Source: Microbacterium ulmi
GTDB lineage: Bacteria; Actinomycetota; Actinomycetes; Actinomycetales; Microbacteriaceae
Direction of reading: 5' to 3'
NCBI RefSeq assembly: GCF_011759705.1
Contig: NZ_JAAOZF010000001.1
Span: forward strand, 2,128,146-2,192,145
DNA length: 64,000 nucleotides
Shown: positions 17,567-27,641 of the stretch, in pieces
How positions within the stretch are numbered: the first letter of the stretch is position 1
Layout of the letters: every line of letters starts with the position of its first letter
Program-made: the position numbers and the translations under genes
The notes under the pieces: model-generated
What the model saw: only the letters and a program-made list of their open reading frames with translations
Database searches by the model: none
What the model was told of the DNA's origin: nothing

Positions 17567-18532
17567 ATGTCCCACGCCGCCATCCCGGAGGAAGACGCCC
17601 GCGTCTCGCTCAGCCCGCAGCTGTATCGCGAGATCGACAGGGCCGAATGGTCGCGCCTCGCCGCCGACATGACCCAGCCGCTGACCGAGACCGAGGTCGT
17701 GCAGATCCGCGGTCTCGGCGACCGCCTCGACCTCAGGGAGGTGGGGGAGGTCTACCTCCCCCTGAGCCGCCTGCTGTCGCTCTACGCCGAGACCACCAAA
17801 CGCCTCGGCGCCGACACGAGCGCGTTCCTGCACGAGCGCGACACGACGACGCCCTTCGTCGTCGGCGTCGCGGGCTCGGTCGCCGTGGGCAAGTCGACGA
17901 TCGCGCGCCTGCTGCGCGAGCTCATGAGCCGCTGGCCAGGGACGCCCCGCGTCGAGCTGGTCACGACCGACGGCTTCCTCTACCCGAACGCCGAGCTCGA
18001 GCGCCGCGGTCTCATGCTGCGCAAGGGCTTCCCCGAGTCGTACGACCGTCGCGCGCTCGTGCAGTTCCTGTCCGACGTCAAGAGCGGCGCCGACGAAGCC
18101 CGCGCACCGTTCTACTCGCACATGCGCTACGACATCGTGCCCGACGCCCACATCACGGTGCGCCGCCCCGACGTCGTCATCGTCGAGGGGCTCAACGTGC
18201 TCCAGCCCCCGCCGACGCCCAACGACGTCGCGGTGAGCGACTTCTTCGACTTCTCGGTCTACGTCGACGCCGACTCGTCGCACATCACGCAGTGGTTCCT
18301 CGACAGGTTCCTCGCGCTCAAGCGTGGCGCGTTCGCGAACCCGTCCTCGTTCTTCAACAGCTTCGCGCATCTGAGCGACGACGAGGCCACGGCATTCGCG
18401 CGGGGCGTGTGGGACTCGATCAACCTCCCGAACCTCCAGGAGAACGTCCTGCCGACGCGGCACCGGGCGACCCTCGTGCTGCAGAAGGCGGCCAATCACG
18501 CGGTGGAGCGCGTTCTGCTGCGCAAACTGTAA
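17567..18532 (+). CDS. coaA: Type I pantothenate kinase
   Basis: A 321-residue kinase that phosphorylates pantothenate in the first, rate-controlling step of CoA synthesis. Walker A is GVAGSVAVGKSTIARLL; the family segments TTDGFLYPNAELERRGLMLR, KGFPESYDRRALVQFL, VIVEGLNVLQ and WFLDRFLALK are all present at normal length. The ATG at 17567 gives the usual N terminus (SLSPQLYREIDRAEW); the frame is open to 17477, but that overlaps the divergent gene. Feedback by CoA is typical of type I enzymes. It leads into glmS. Confidence 0.96.
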   Translation: MSHAAIPEEDARVSLSPQLYREIDRAEWSRLAADMTQPLTETEVVQIRGLGDRLDLREVGEVYLPLSRLLSLYAETTKRLGADTSAFLHERDTTTPFVVGVAGSVAVGKSTIARLLRELMSRWPGTPRVELVTTDGFLYPNAELERRGLMLRKGFPESYDRRALVQFLSDVKSGADEARAPFYSHMRYDIVPDAHITVRRPDVVIVEGLNVLQPPPTPNDVAVSDFFDFSVYVDADSSHITQWFLDRFLALKRGAFANPSSFFNSFAHLSDDEATAFARGVWDSINLPNLQENVLPTRHRATLVLQKAANHAVERVLLRKL

Positions 18533-18619
18533 ACAGCGGGATGCCGCGGCTCAGCATCCTGCTTCATCTGTGGCTCGAGACCCGGATGTTTGTTCAGACT
18601 CCTATCGAAACCGCTCGCC

Positions 18620-18625
18620 TAGCAT
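18620..18625 (+). promoter_or_regulatory. -10 box of a probable leaderless transcript (glmS)
   Basis: TAGCAT ends 7 nt before ATG 18633. This spacing leaves no room for a glmS ribozyme. Confidence 0.6.
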
Positions 18626-18632
18626 GGGACGC

Positions 18633-20486
<1,854 letters not shown>

Positions 20487-20610
20487 CCGCCGCGGCGTCG
20501 CAGACCCCGCGCGATAGTGTGACGGATGCCGCGCCCGTGGGCCCGCGCGTGCCGAGGCCCCGCGGACCGCGACGCGTGCACAGGGCGTGCGGAGCATCCG
20601 GGAGGAATCC

Positions 20611-21132
20611 ATGATCGTCGGGATCGGCGTCGACCTCGTCGACATCCCCCGCTTCGAGCGCACAGTCGAGCGCACGCCGCGGCTGCTCGAACGGCTCTTC
20701 TCGCCCACGGAGCGCACGCTCAATCCGCGGTCGCTCGCCGCGCGCTATGCCGCGAAGGAGGCGCTCATCAAGGCCCTCGGCGGCTCGGACGGCGTGCACT
20801 GGACCGAGATCGAGGTGACCCCCGAGGCATCCGGTCGCCCGTGGTTCACCCTCACCGGCTCGACGGCGGCCGTCGTCGCCGACCGGGGCATCACGACGCT
20901 GCACCTGTCGATGTCGCACGACGCGGGTCTGGCGACGGCCTACGTCGTCGCCGAGGCCGCGTCGGACGCGGTGCCGACCGCGGCCCGGGCTGAGGCGCCG
21001 AGTCCACCCTCGCCCGCCGACTCCACCCTCCGCCCCCGTGACCCGGAGGTGGACTCGGCGCGGGATGGTGGACTCGCGAACGTGGACGGGTTCGGACGAG
21101 CGGCGCCGGGCGCGGGGGAGGGCGGCGCATGA
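20611..21132 (+). CDS. acpS: Holo-[acyl-carrier-protein] synthase with extra C-terminal tail
   Basis: AcpS moves 4'-phosphopantetheine from CoA onto acyl carrier protein. Residues 1-115 are a full AcpS: MIVGIGVDLVDIPRFE, RYAAKEALIKALGG (metal-binding Glu), HLSMSHDAGLATAYVVAE. The ATG at 20611 has GGAGGA upstream. The protein is 173 residues, about 50 longer than usual; the tail (EAPSPPSPADSTLRPRDPEV onward) is encoded by a palindromic DNA element at 20995-21078 and looks disordered. The nnrD gene that often follows acpS in actinobacteria is missing; alr starts at once, overlapping the stop (ATGA). Confidence 0.94.
   Translation: MIVGIGVDLVDIPRFERTVERTPRLLERLFSPTERTLNPRSLAARYAAKEALIKALGGSDGVHWTEIEVTPEASGRPWFTLTGSTAAVVADRGITTLHLSMSHDAGLATAYVVAEAASDAVPTAARAEAPSPPSPADSTLRPRDPEVDSARDGGLANVDGFGRAAPGAGEGGA
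20995..21078. repeat. Palindromic element inside the acpS 3' end
   Basis: A 14-nt perfect inverted repeat (GCGCCGAGTCCACC at 20995-21008, complement at 21048-21061) with further copies of the arm core (GACTCCACC near 21018, GGTGGACTCG at 21067-21076). Total about 84 nt, the size of the other palindromic elements in the window. It is translated in frame as the acpS tail and shares CGCCGAGTCCA with the element at 28636. Confidence 0.7.
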
Positions 21133-22253
21133 GCCGCATGCCCGACGGCGTGCTGCGCGAGGCCGTCGTCGACGTCGGCGCGATCTCGGCGAACGTGCGG
21201 CAGCTGCGCCGGCTCACGGCATCCGAGGTCATCGCCGTCGTCAAGGCGGACGGATACGGGCACGGCGCCGTCCGCTCCGCCGTCGCGGCGCTCGACGGCG
21301 GAGCCACCCGTCTCGGCGTGGCCGACATCGGCGAGGCGCTCGCGCTGCGCCGCGCGGGCATCACGGCGCCGATCCTCGCGTGGCTGCACGCGCCGAGGAC
21401 GTCCTTCGCCGAGGCGGCTGCCGCGGGGATCGAGCTCGGCGTCTCGAGCTTCGACCAGCTGCTGCGGGCGGCGGCCGCGGCATCCGTCGACCGCCCCGTC
21501 GGCGTGCACCTCAAGCTCGAGACGGGCCTCGGGCGCAACGGCATCGCGCCCGAGGACTACCGCGTCGTCTTCGCGGAGGCCGCGCGCCTCGAGCGCATCG
21601 GCAAGGTCCGCGTCATCGCCCTGTTCAGCCACCTCTCGAACGCCTCGGCCGACGACGACCGCGAGGCGCTGCGCGTGTTCCGCGACGGCATCGCGGCGGC
21701 CGCGTCGGAAGGGCTCGCCCCACCGCTGCGGCATATCGCGGCATCCCACGCGGCGATCGCGCTCCCGGAGTCACGCCTCGGGTGTGTGCGCATCGGCATC
21801 GCGATGTACGGGCTCTCGCCGTTCGACGACCGTTCGGGCGCCGATCTGGGCCTGCGCCCCGCCATGACGCTGCGCGCTCCGGTCGCGGCCCTGCGGCGGG
21901 TGCCTGTGGGCCACGGCGTGTCGTACGGCTACACCTACCGGACCCCCCGTGAGACGACGCTCGCGCTCGTGCCGCTCGGATACGCCGACGGAGTCCCGCG
22001 GAACGCCTCGGGCGCGGGTCCGGTCTCGATCGGCGGCGCGCGGTTCACGGTTGCGGGCCGCATCGCGATGGACCAGTTCGTCGTCGACGTCGGCGACCAC
22101 CCCGTCGCGGTCGGCGACGAGGCCGTCCTCTTCGGCGATCCGACGCTCGGCGTGCCGGGAGCGCACGAGTGGGCGGATGCCGCGGGCACGATCGGCTACG
22201 AGATCGTGACGCGCATCGGCCCTCGCGTTCCCCGCAGGCAGGTGTCGGGATGA
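21129..22253 (+). CDS. alr: Alanine racemase
   Basis: A 374-residue PLP enzyme interconverting L- and D-alanine for peptidoglycan. The PLP lysine lies in EVIAVVKADGYGHGAVRSAV near residue 38, the fold-III barrel continues with HLKLETGLGRNGI and VRIGIAMYGLSPF, and the catalytic tyrosine of the second domain is in HGVSYGYTYRTP. VGRIAMDQFVVDVG-type residues (AGRIAMDQFVVDVG) near the C terminus are typical. ATG 21129 overlaps the acpS stop by 4 nt. Confidence 0.97.
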   Translation: MSRMPDGVLREAVVDVGAISANVRQLRRLTASEVIAVVKADGYGHGAVRSAVAALDGGATRLGVADIGEALALRRAGITAPILAWLHAPRTSFAEAAAAGIELGVSSFDQLLRAAAAASVDRPVGVHLKLETGLGRNGIAPEDYRVVFAEAARLERIGKVRVIALFSHLSNASADDDREALRVFRDGIAAAASEGLAPPLRHIAASHAAIALPESRLGCVRIGIAMYGLSPFDDRSGADLGLRPAMTLRAPVAALRRVPVGHGVSYGYTYRTPRETTLALVPLGYADGVPRNASGAGPVSIGGARFTVAGRIAMDQFVVDVGDHPVAVGDEAVLFGDPTLGVPGAHEWADAAGTIGYEIVTRIGPRVPRRQVSG

Positions 22254-22293
22254 CGGCGGGAAGGCCGCGGCGCCCGCTCGCGTTGCGCTCCAC

Positions 22294-22806
22294 GTGGACA
22301 CGCGCATGACCGGCATCGACCCCCTCGTCGGGACGCACGAGATCACCTCGCCCGACGAGATGGAGGCGCTCGGCGCACGCATGGGCGGGATGCTGCGCCC
22401 CGGCGACCTCGTCGTGCTGACGGGCGCGCTCGGGGCAGGAAAGACGACGCTCACGCGCGGCATCGCGGCGGGACTCGGCGTCCGCGGCCCCGTGCAGAGC
22501 CCGACCTTCGTGCTCGCGCGGACCCACCCGTCGCTCGTGGGCGCGGCGCCGCTCGTGCACGTCGACGCGTACCGCCTCGGCTCGGCGGTCGAGCTCGACG
22601 ACCTCGACATCGACTGGGACGGCTCCGTCGTCGTCGTCGAGTGGGGCAGGGGGCTCGTCGACGCCGTCGCGGACGCGTGGTGGGAGGTCGAGCTCGACCG
22701 CGAGTGGAACGGGCGCGGCGTCGACACGGCGTGCGGCACGTACGGCCACGGCGAGGATCTCGACGCCGACACGCCTCGGCTGGTCACGATCTCACGGCGG
22801 CCGTAG
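22294..22806 (+). CDS. tsaE: tRNA t6A37 biosynthesis ATPase TsaE
   Basis: A 170-residue P-loop ATPase that, with TsaB and TsaD, makes N6-threonylcarbamoyladenosine at position 37 of ANN-decoding tRNAs. Seen: Walker A LTGALGAGKTTLTRGIA, VQSPTFVLARTHP, HVDAYRLGSAVELDDLDID and the Walker-B-like VVVVEWGRGL. The start may be the GTG at 22294 or ATG at 22306 (MTGIDPLVGTH); neither has a clear ribosome site. A Gly/Asp-rich insertion near 140-155 is unusual but not disruptive. Confidence 0.95.
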   Translation: MDTRMTGIDPLVGTHEITSPDEMEALGARMGGMLRPGDLVVLTGALGAGKTTLTRGIAAGLGVRGPVQSPTFVLARTHPSLVGAAPLVHVDAYRLGSAVELDDLDIDWDGSVVVVEWGRGLVDAVADAWWEVELDREWNGRGVDTACGTYGHGEDLDADTPRLVTISRRP

Positions 22807-22840
22807 GGCGGCGACCGGGCCATCCTCGGGCGCGCCCCGA

Positions 22841-22846
22841 TACCCT
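22841..22846 (+). promoter_or_regulatory. -10 box of a probable leaderless transcript (tsaB)
   Basis: TACCCT ends 7 nt before GTG 22854, giving tsaB-rimI-tsaD their own promoter in addition to read-through from alr-tsaE. Confidence 0.55.
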
Positions 22847-22853
22847 GGGTGAC

Positions 22854-23522
22854 GTGATCCTCGGCATCGACACCTCCCTCGGCACCGCCGTCGCGGTCGT
22901 CGAGGACGACGGCGTCGTGCGGGCCGAGATCTCCAGCGACGATCCGCTCGGCCACGCCGAGGTGATCGGCTCGCTCCTCGAGCGGGCGTTGGGCGAGGCC
23001 GCCCTCGGGCCGATCGGCGCGACGTCCGCGCCCGACGCGGTCGCCGTCACACGCGTCGCCGTCGGCATGGGCCCCGGGCCGTTCACGGGACTGCGGGTCG
23101 GGATCGCGGCGGCGCGCGCGTTCGCGCTGGGGCGCGGCATCCCGGTCGTGCCGGTCGTGAGCCATGACGCCGTCGCGCTCGACGTGCTGCTGCGGGATCC
23201 GTTCGCCGACGTGCCGCGCTTCGGCGTCGTGACCGATGCGCGGCGGCGCGAGTTCGCGTACACCGTGTACGACGGTCTCGACGACGACGGCCTGCCCGTG
23301 CGGGCGACCGAGCCTGCGCTCATCCCGCGCGACGGCATCGACGAGCGCCTGGCCGAGCTCGGCGCCCAGCGCCGCGACGCGCACGCGGTCTCGGCGGCCA
23401 TGATCGCGCTGGTCGCGGCCCGCGCGCTCGCTGCGGGACGCGAGATCGCCCCCCACGACGCCCTCTACCTGCGCTCGCCCGATGTGACCCCGTCGGCCGG
23501 ACCCAAGCGGGTGGGCACATGA
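22854..23522 (+). CDS. tsaB: tRNA t6A37 biosynthesis protein TsaB
   Basis: A 222-residue ASKHA-fold scaffold partner of TsaD. It begins with the family's VILGIDTSLGTAVAVVEDDG; SSDDPLGHAEVIGSLLE and VGMGPGPFTGLRVGIAAARA are characteristic. It ends with SPDVTPSAGPKRVG, like other actinobacterial TsaB. GTG 22854 was chosen because it begins the conserved strand; the frame is open upstream only as a shadow of tsaE. Its stop overlaps the rimI ATG by 4 nt. Confidence 0.95.
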   Translation: MILGIDTSLGTAVAVVEDDGVVRAEISSDDPLGHAEVIGSLLERALGEAALGPIGATSAPDAVAVTRVAVGMGPGPFTGLRVGIAAARAFALGRGIPVVPVVSHDAVALDVLLRDPFADVPRFGVVTDARRREFAYTVYDGLDDDGLPVRATEPALIPRDGIDERLAELGAQRRDAHAVSAAMIALVAARALAAGREIAPHDALYLRSPDVTPSAGPKRVGT

Positions 23523-24016
23523 CCCTCCGCCGTGCGACGCCCGACGACCTGGGGGCGATCATGGCGATCGAGCGCGCCTCGTTCCCGACCGACGCGTGGT
23601 CGGACGCCATGATGCGCGAAGAGCTCGCCTCGCGCCACAGCCACTACCTCGTCGACGAGGAGGCGGGCAGGCTGCTCGGCTACGGGGGACTGCGGGCGCC
23701 CGCAGGCGCGAAGGATGCCGACATCCAGACGATCGCGATCGCGGAGCACGCGCGCGGTCGCGGGCGCGGTCGCGCGCTGCTCGAGGCGCTGCTGGGCGAG
23801 GCGTCCCGCCGCGGCGTCCACGACGTGTTCCTGGAGGTGCGTGCCGACAACCCCGTCGCCGAGAGGCTGTACGCGTCGGAGGGCTTCGTCGAGCGGGGGC
23901 GGCGTCCGCACTATTATCAGCCGGACGACGTCGATGCGATCGTCATGAGCCTCGGCCTGGCGGGATGGGCGGCTTCCCGTCTCGCCTCGGCCGATGATGC
24001 GGGGGTGTGCACATGA
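23519..24016 (+). CDS. rimI: Ribosomal-protein-alanine N-acetyltransferase
   Basis: A 165-residue GNAT acetyltransferase that in its best-known form acetylates the N-terminal alanine of ribosomal protein S18. Motif A, the acetyl-CoA pyrophosphate loop, is [40 protein letters not shown] and [17 protein letters not shown] are typical of RimI. ATG 23519 overlaps the tsaB stop; the end overlaps the start of tsaD. The placement between tsaB and tsaD is usual for the phylum. Confidence 0.93.
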   Translation: MTLRRATPDDLGAIMAIERASFPTDAWSDAMMREELASRHSHYLVDEEAGRLLGYGGLRAPAGAKDADIQTIAIAEHARGRGRGRALLEALLGEASRRGVHDVFLEVRADNPVAERLYASEGFVERGRRPHYYQPDDVDAIVMSLGLAGWAASRLASADDAGVCT

Positions 24017-25089
24017 GCGAGCCCCTCGTGCTCGGCATCGAGACGAGCTGCGACGAGACCGGCATCGGGATCGTGCGCGGCAGGACTCTCCTGAGCAACA
24101 CGATCGCGAGCAGCATGGACGAGCACGCCCGCTACGGCGGCGTCGTGCCCGAGGTCGCGGCGCGCGCGCATCTCGAGGCGCTGCAGCCGTCGATCGAGGC
24201 GGCGCTCGCGGAGGCGGGGGTCTCGCTGCACGACCTCGATGCCGTGGCCGTCACGAGCGGCCCCGGCCTCGCGGGCGCCCTCATGGTCGGCATCGGCGCG
24301 GCGAAGGCGCTCGCCGTCTCGCTCGGGAAGCCGCTGTACGCCGTCAACCACCTCGTCGGTCACATCGCCGCCGACACCCTCGACACGGATGCGGGGCCTC
24401 TCGAGTACCCGACCGTCGCGCTGCTCGTCTCCGGCGGGCACACGTCCCTCCTGCTCGTGCGCGACCTCACGACGGATGTCGAGCTCCTCGGCGAGACGAT
24501 GGACGACGCGGCGGGCGAGGCGTTCGACAAGGTCGCGCGCATCCTGGGCCTGCCCTACCCCGGAGGTCCCGAGATCGACAGGGCCGCGGCATCCGGCGAT
24601 CCCGACGCGATCCGCTTCCCCCGGGGCCTCTCGCGCGCGAGCGACCTGGCCAAGCACCGGTACGACTTCTCGTTCTCGGGCCTGAAGACGGCCGTCGCGC
24701 GGTGGATCGAGCAGCGCGAAGCCGCCGGCGAGGACTTCTCGGCCGAGGACGTCGCGGCATCCTTCCGCGAGGCGGTCGTCGACGTGCTGGTGACGAAGGC
24801 GCTCGCCGCGTGCGTCGACCACGACGTGCCGCGGCTGCTGCTGGGCGGGGGCGTCATCGCGAACCGGCGTCTGCGGGAGGTCGCGCTCGCGCGCGCGGCC
24901 GAGCAGGGCGTCACGGTGCGCATCCCGCCGTTGTCGCTGTGCACCGACAACGGGGCCATGATCGCGGCTCTCGCGTCCGAGCTGATCATGTCGGGCCGCC
25001 GCCCCTCGACCCTCGCGTTCGGCGCCGACTCGACGCTCCCCGTGACCGAGATCCAGGTCGCGCAGGAGCGGGAGGAGGATGCCGCGTGA
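24013..25089 (+). CDS. tsaD: tRNA t6A37 threonylcarbamoyltransferase TsaD
   Basis: A 358-residue catalytic subunit transferring the threonylcarbamoyl group from TC-AMP to A37. Seen: [16 protein letters not shown], the metal-binding [67 protein letters not shown] and [14 protein letters not shown]. Residues that bind iron and ATP are intact. The start is ATG 24013 or GTG 24007, two codons earlier. It ends in GTGA, overlapping the next gene. Confidence 0.97.
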   Translation: MSEPLVLGIETSCDETGIGIVRGRTLLSNTIASSMDEHARYGGVVPEVAARAHLEALQPSIEAALAEAGVSLHDLDAVAVTSGPGLAGALMVGIGAAKALAVSLGKPLYAVNHLVGHIAADTLDTDAGPLEYPTVALLVSGGHTSLLLVRDLTTDVELLGETMDDAAGEAFDKVARILGLPYPGGPEIDRAAASGDPDAIRFPRGLSRASDLAKHRYDFSFSGLKTAVARWIEQREAAGEDFSAEDVAASFREAVVDVLVTKALAACVDHDVPRLLLGGGVIANRRLREVALARAAEQGVTVRIPPLSLCTDNGAMIAALASELIMSGRRPSTLAFGADSTLPVTEIQVAQEREEDAA

Positions 25090-25775
25090 GTGACCCGACC
25101 CGGCCGTCCGATCCCGCCGAGCCGCCGCCTGCCGGACCCTCCGAGCCGCCGGCGGCACCGCCCGCGGCCGGCCCTGCCGAGCCCCCGGCGGCACCGCCCG
25201 ACGCCGGGTCAGCGCCGGCCAATCAGGATGCCGCCCGGGAGTTCGCGAGCGAGCGGGCGGCGCCCGCTCTGGACGCCGAACCCACGCCGCGGCACGAGCC
25301 GGCGCCCGACACGGCCATGCTCGCCGCCGACGTCGTCTCGCACGCGGGCACGGCCGCGGCATCGCCCGAGGTCGCCGCCTTCGCCATGGAGTCGGGGCTT
25401 CCGGGCGAGCACCGCGGCGGCTTCGCGCGGCTCCCGACGGCGCCCGTGGGCATCACGTCCGAATCGGCCGAGCCGTGGGCGGACGACGCGGGCGCTCCGA
25501 CGCTCCTGTGGGCCGTCCCCGAGCGCGCCGCGCCGCGCCGCGGCCTCGCCGGGTGGGCCCTCGCGTTCTCGATCGCGGGGCTTCTAGCGTCGCTCTTCGT
25601 CGGATGGGGCTTCCCGATCGGGATCGTCGGCGTCGTGTCGGCGATCCTCGCGCTGCGCCGCCCGATCGAGAGCAGGGGCGTCGCCGTGTGGGCGCTCGTG
25701 CTCGGCGTCCTGTCGATCGTGTACAGCGCGGGCTGGCTCCTGTTCGCCGCGATGCAGGCGGACGTCTTCGGCTGA
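25086..25775 (+). CDS. DUF4190-like membrane protein with Pro/Ala-rich N terminus
   Basis: A 229-residue protein whose first 45 residues are low-complexity Pro/Ala/Glu repeats (variants of [12 protein letters not shown]), then a disordered acidic region to about 150, then two or three membrane helices ([58 protein letters not shown]), the pattern of DUF4190. GTG 25086 overlaps the tsaD stop. Function is unknown; the tail could span the wall or interact with proteins. Confidence 0.78.
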   Translation: MSDPTRPSDPAEPPPAGPSEPPAAPPAAGPAEPPAAPPDAGSAPANQDAAREFASERAAPALDAEPTPRHEPAPDTAMLAADVVSHAGTAAASPEVAAFAMESGLPGEHRGGFARLPTAPVGITSESAEPWADDAGAPTLLWAVPERAAPRRGLAGWALAFSIAGLLASLFVGWGFPIGIVGVVSAILALRRPIESRGVAVWALVLGVLSIVYSAGWLLFAAMQADVFG

Positions 25776-25781
25776 TGCGCA

Positions 25782-25804
25782 CCCCTCGCCGCGCGGCGGC
25801 GGGG
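25782..25804. terminator. Possible bidirectional terminator between convergent genes
   Basis: An imperfect GC-rich hairpin (CCCCTCGCCGC paired with GCGGCGGCGGGG) in the 30 nt between the DUF4190 gene and the convergent methyltransferase. No U-tract, which is common in actinobacteria. Confidence 0.35.
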
Positions 25805-25805
25805 A

Positions 25806-27002
25806 TCAGGAGGCCGCGACGCGGTCGGCGAGCAGCGCGACGCGCTTGGCGCCGATGCGCGTCAGGATGAGCGTCGCAGACGCGTCGCCGCGGAGCTTGA
25901 GCTTCGTCCGCAGCGCAGCGGGGTCGACATCCACTCCGCGCTTCTTGATCTCGAGGGTCCCGATCCCGCGGTCTCGCAGCGTCTTCGCGAGCGCCTTCGG
26001 GTCGGCGGGCACCACGTCGCGCACCCGGAACGACTGCACGAACGGGCTCGTGAGCGGCGCGTCGGACGTCAGATAGGCGATGCGCTCGTCGAGCATGCCC
26101 GCCTCGAGGGCGCGGGCCACCTCGCCGATGAGCCGTGCCCGGATCACTGCTCCGTCCGGCTCGTGCACGTACGCGCCGAGGTCGCGCCGCGGCTCGTCCT
26201 CGGCATCCGCCGCCGCCGTCAGCTCCCACGCCGCGTCGCCGCGCACCACCAGCGCAGACCGGCGGACGCCTGCGCGTGCGAGCGCGCCCGACCACAGCAC
26301 GAGCTCGATCGTCGAGCCGTCGGCCGACACCCATTGGGCCTCGACGTCCGCGGGGATGAGGTCGCGATCGAGACCGGGGCCGAGCTTCACGCCGGCCGGG
26401 GTGCGCGTCGCGAGATCGAGGACCCAGTCCAGACGCGGCGACCAGTCCTCGGGGCGGGTGCGGGAGGTCTCCGAGTGCCCCACCGTGCGGCGCGCGGGAT
26501 CGAGCCATACGGAGTCGACGTGGGAGATGTCGGATGCCTCGGCCGTCGCATGCCGCACGGAGACCACGTCGCCGAACGGCGCGAGGTTGTAGGCCGCGAT
26601 CGCGGCGGTGACCTCGTCGGCCTCGACGGCCTCGACCCGCAGCCCGATGCCCGCGAGTCCCATGGCGTCGCCGCCGATGCCGCATCCCAGATCGGCGACC
26701 GATGTGAGCCCGGCATCCCGGAAGCGCCCCGCGTGGCGCGCCGCGATCTCCAGGCGCGTCGCCTGCTCGAGCCCCGCCCGCGTGAAGAGCATGCGCTGCG
26801 CGAACGTGCCGAACTTGGCCTGCGCCCGCGCACGCAGCCGCGACTGGCCCACGACGGCCGATACGAGGTCGGGGGAGTGGCCCGCCGCGCGCAGCCGCGA
26901 GACGACGCGCGCGACATCCGCCGCCGAGTCGACGGGAGGCAGCTCGTCGAGCAGCCGCAGGCCGTCGGGGGTGAGCAGCGCTGTCAGCTCGGCCATCTCC
27001 AT
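25806..27002 (-). CDS. SAM-dependent methyltransferase, THUMP-like domain family
   Basis: A 398-residue protein. An N-terminal helical region (about 1-95) ends at KFGTFAQRMLFTRAGLEQAT; a class I Rossmann methyltransferase follows with the SAM loop VADLGCGIGGDAMGL, acidic strand end RVEAVEADEVTA and an unusual catalytic-site segment VWLDPARRT. The C-terminal part (about 300-390) fits the THUMP-like extension seen in actinobacterial homologues (GIGTLEIKKRGVDVDPAALR). The substrate is not known; an RNA base is plausible. ATG 27002; upstream lies the groES control region. Confidence 0.85.
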   Translation of the reverse strand: MEMAELTALLTPDGLRLLDELPPVDSAADVARVVSRLRAAGHSPDLVSAVVGQSRLRARAQAKFGTFAQRMLFTRAGLEQATRLEIAARHAGRFRDAGLTSVADLGCGIGGDAMGLAGIGLRVEAVEADEVTAAIAAYNLAPFGDVVSVRHATAEASDISHVDSVWLDPARRTVGHSETSRTRPEDWSPRLDWVLDLATRTPAGVKLGPGLDRDLIPADVEAQWVSADGSTIELVLWSGALARAGVRRSALVVRGDAAWELTAAADAEDEPRRDLGAYVHEPDGAVIRARLIGEVARALEAGMLDERIAYLTSDAPLTSPFVQSFRVRDVVPADPKALAKTLRDRGIGTLEIKKRGVDVDPAALRTKLKLRGDASATLILTRIGAKRVALLADRVAAS

Positions 27003-27091
27003 CCGGACAGCCTACGGTCCCCCCTCTCCGGGCCCGGAGACACGGCCTCGCTGCGCCGTGGGAGGCTCCGGCGCCGATGTGTCACAATCCG

Positions 27092-27118
27092 TTGGCACTC
27101 ACGTTGCATGAGTGCCAA
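27092..27118 (+). promoter_or_regulatory. CIRCE operator 1 (HrcA site)
   Basis: Perfect 9-bp arms TTGGCACTC and GAGTGCCAA with a 9-nt spacer, the CIRCE architecture bound by HrcA. The -35-like TTGCAT (27104-27109) lies inside the spacer. Confidence 0.9.
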
Positions 27119-27127
27119 CGCATTGCC

Positions 27128-27133
27128 TAGACT
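27128..27133 (+). promoter_or_regulatory. groES -10 box
   Basis: TAGACT, 18 bp after TTGCAT at 27104-27109, lies between the two CIRCE operators, so HrcA bound to either would block the promoter. Confidence 0.65.
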
Positions 27134-27136
27134 GGA

Positions 27137-27163
27137 TCAGCACTCTCCCCGTTGGAGTGCTAA
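27137..27163 (+). promoter_or_regulatory. CIRCE operator 2 (HrcA site)
   Basis: TCAGCACTC and GAGTGCTAA flank a 9-nt spacer. Eight of nine arm positions match the consensus complement. It overlaps the expected transcription start of groES. Confidence 0.88.
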
Positions 27164-27199
27164 CGAGTCTTGAGTCTCAAGGAAAGCAGAGGTAGACCC

Positions 27200-27496
27200 G
27201 TGTCGGTTTCCATCAAGCCGCTCGAGGACCGCATCGTCATCAAGCAGGTCGAGGCCGAGCAGACCACCGCGAGTGGCCTCGTCATCCCCGACACCGCCAA
27301 GGAGAAGCCCCAGGAGGGCGAGGTCGTGGCGGTCGGCCCCGGCCGCATCGATGACAACGGCAATCGTGTCCCGCTCGACGTCGCCGTCGGCGACCGCGTG
27401 CTCTACAGCAAGTACGGCGGGACCGAGGTGAAGTTCGGCAGCGACGAGTTCCTCGTCCTGTCGGCGCGCGACGTCCTCGCCGTCGTCGTCCGCTAG
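27200..27496 (+). CDS. groES: Co-chaperonin GroES (Hsp10)
   Basis: A 98-residue lid of the GroEL chaperonin. It begins [20 protein letters not shown], has the mobile loop [20 protein letters not shown] and ends [17 protein letters not shown] ([14 protein letters not shown]). GTG 27200 has GAGGTAG upstream. Heat-shock control by HrcA is indicated by two CIRCE sites. A terminator follows directly and no groEL is present, so this is a single-gene unit. Confidence 0.97.
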   Translation: MSVSIKPLEDRIVIKQVEAEQTTASGLVIPDTAKEKPQEGEVVAVGPGRIDDNGNRVPLDVAVGDRVLYSKYGGTEVKFGSDEFLVLSARDVLAVVVR

Positions 27497-27511
27497 CCGG
27501 AACGGCTTCGA

Positions 27512-27545
27512 GAAGGGCCCGGATGCCTCGGCATCCGGGCCCTTC
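27512..27545 (+). terminator. Intrinsic terminator after groES
   Basis: Perfect 16-bp stem (GAAGGGCCCGGATGCC and its complement) with a 2-nt TC loop, 16 nt past the groES stop. The stem uses the abundant GGATGCC/GGCATCC word. Confidence 0.88.
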
Positions 27546-27629
27546 CCCATCCCCTGCGACTGGCAGGAATCGGGCGCAGGTCGGCAGATCGCACGATGCC
27601 GGCGGCGACCGGCCTCGTCACGACCGTCC

Positions 27630-27635
27630 TAGGCT
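27630..27635 (+). promoter_or_regulatory. -10 box of a probable leaderless transcript (rarD)
   Basis: TAGGCT ends 6 nt before GTG 27642; no ribosome site. Confidence 0.6.
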
Positions 27636-27641
27636 TGACCT

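Noticed and set aside
18526..18632. glmS ribozyme/riboswitch
   Set aside because: The -10 box lies 7 nt from the ATG, leaving no leader to hold a ribozyme.
23994..25775. 593-codon frame starting inside rimI
   Set aside because: Only its last 229 codons (from GTG 25086) are coding; the upstream part is the shadow of tsaD.
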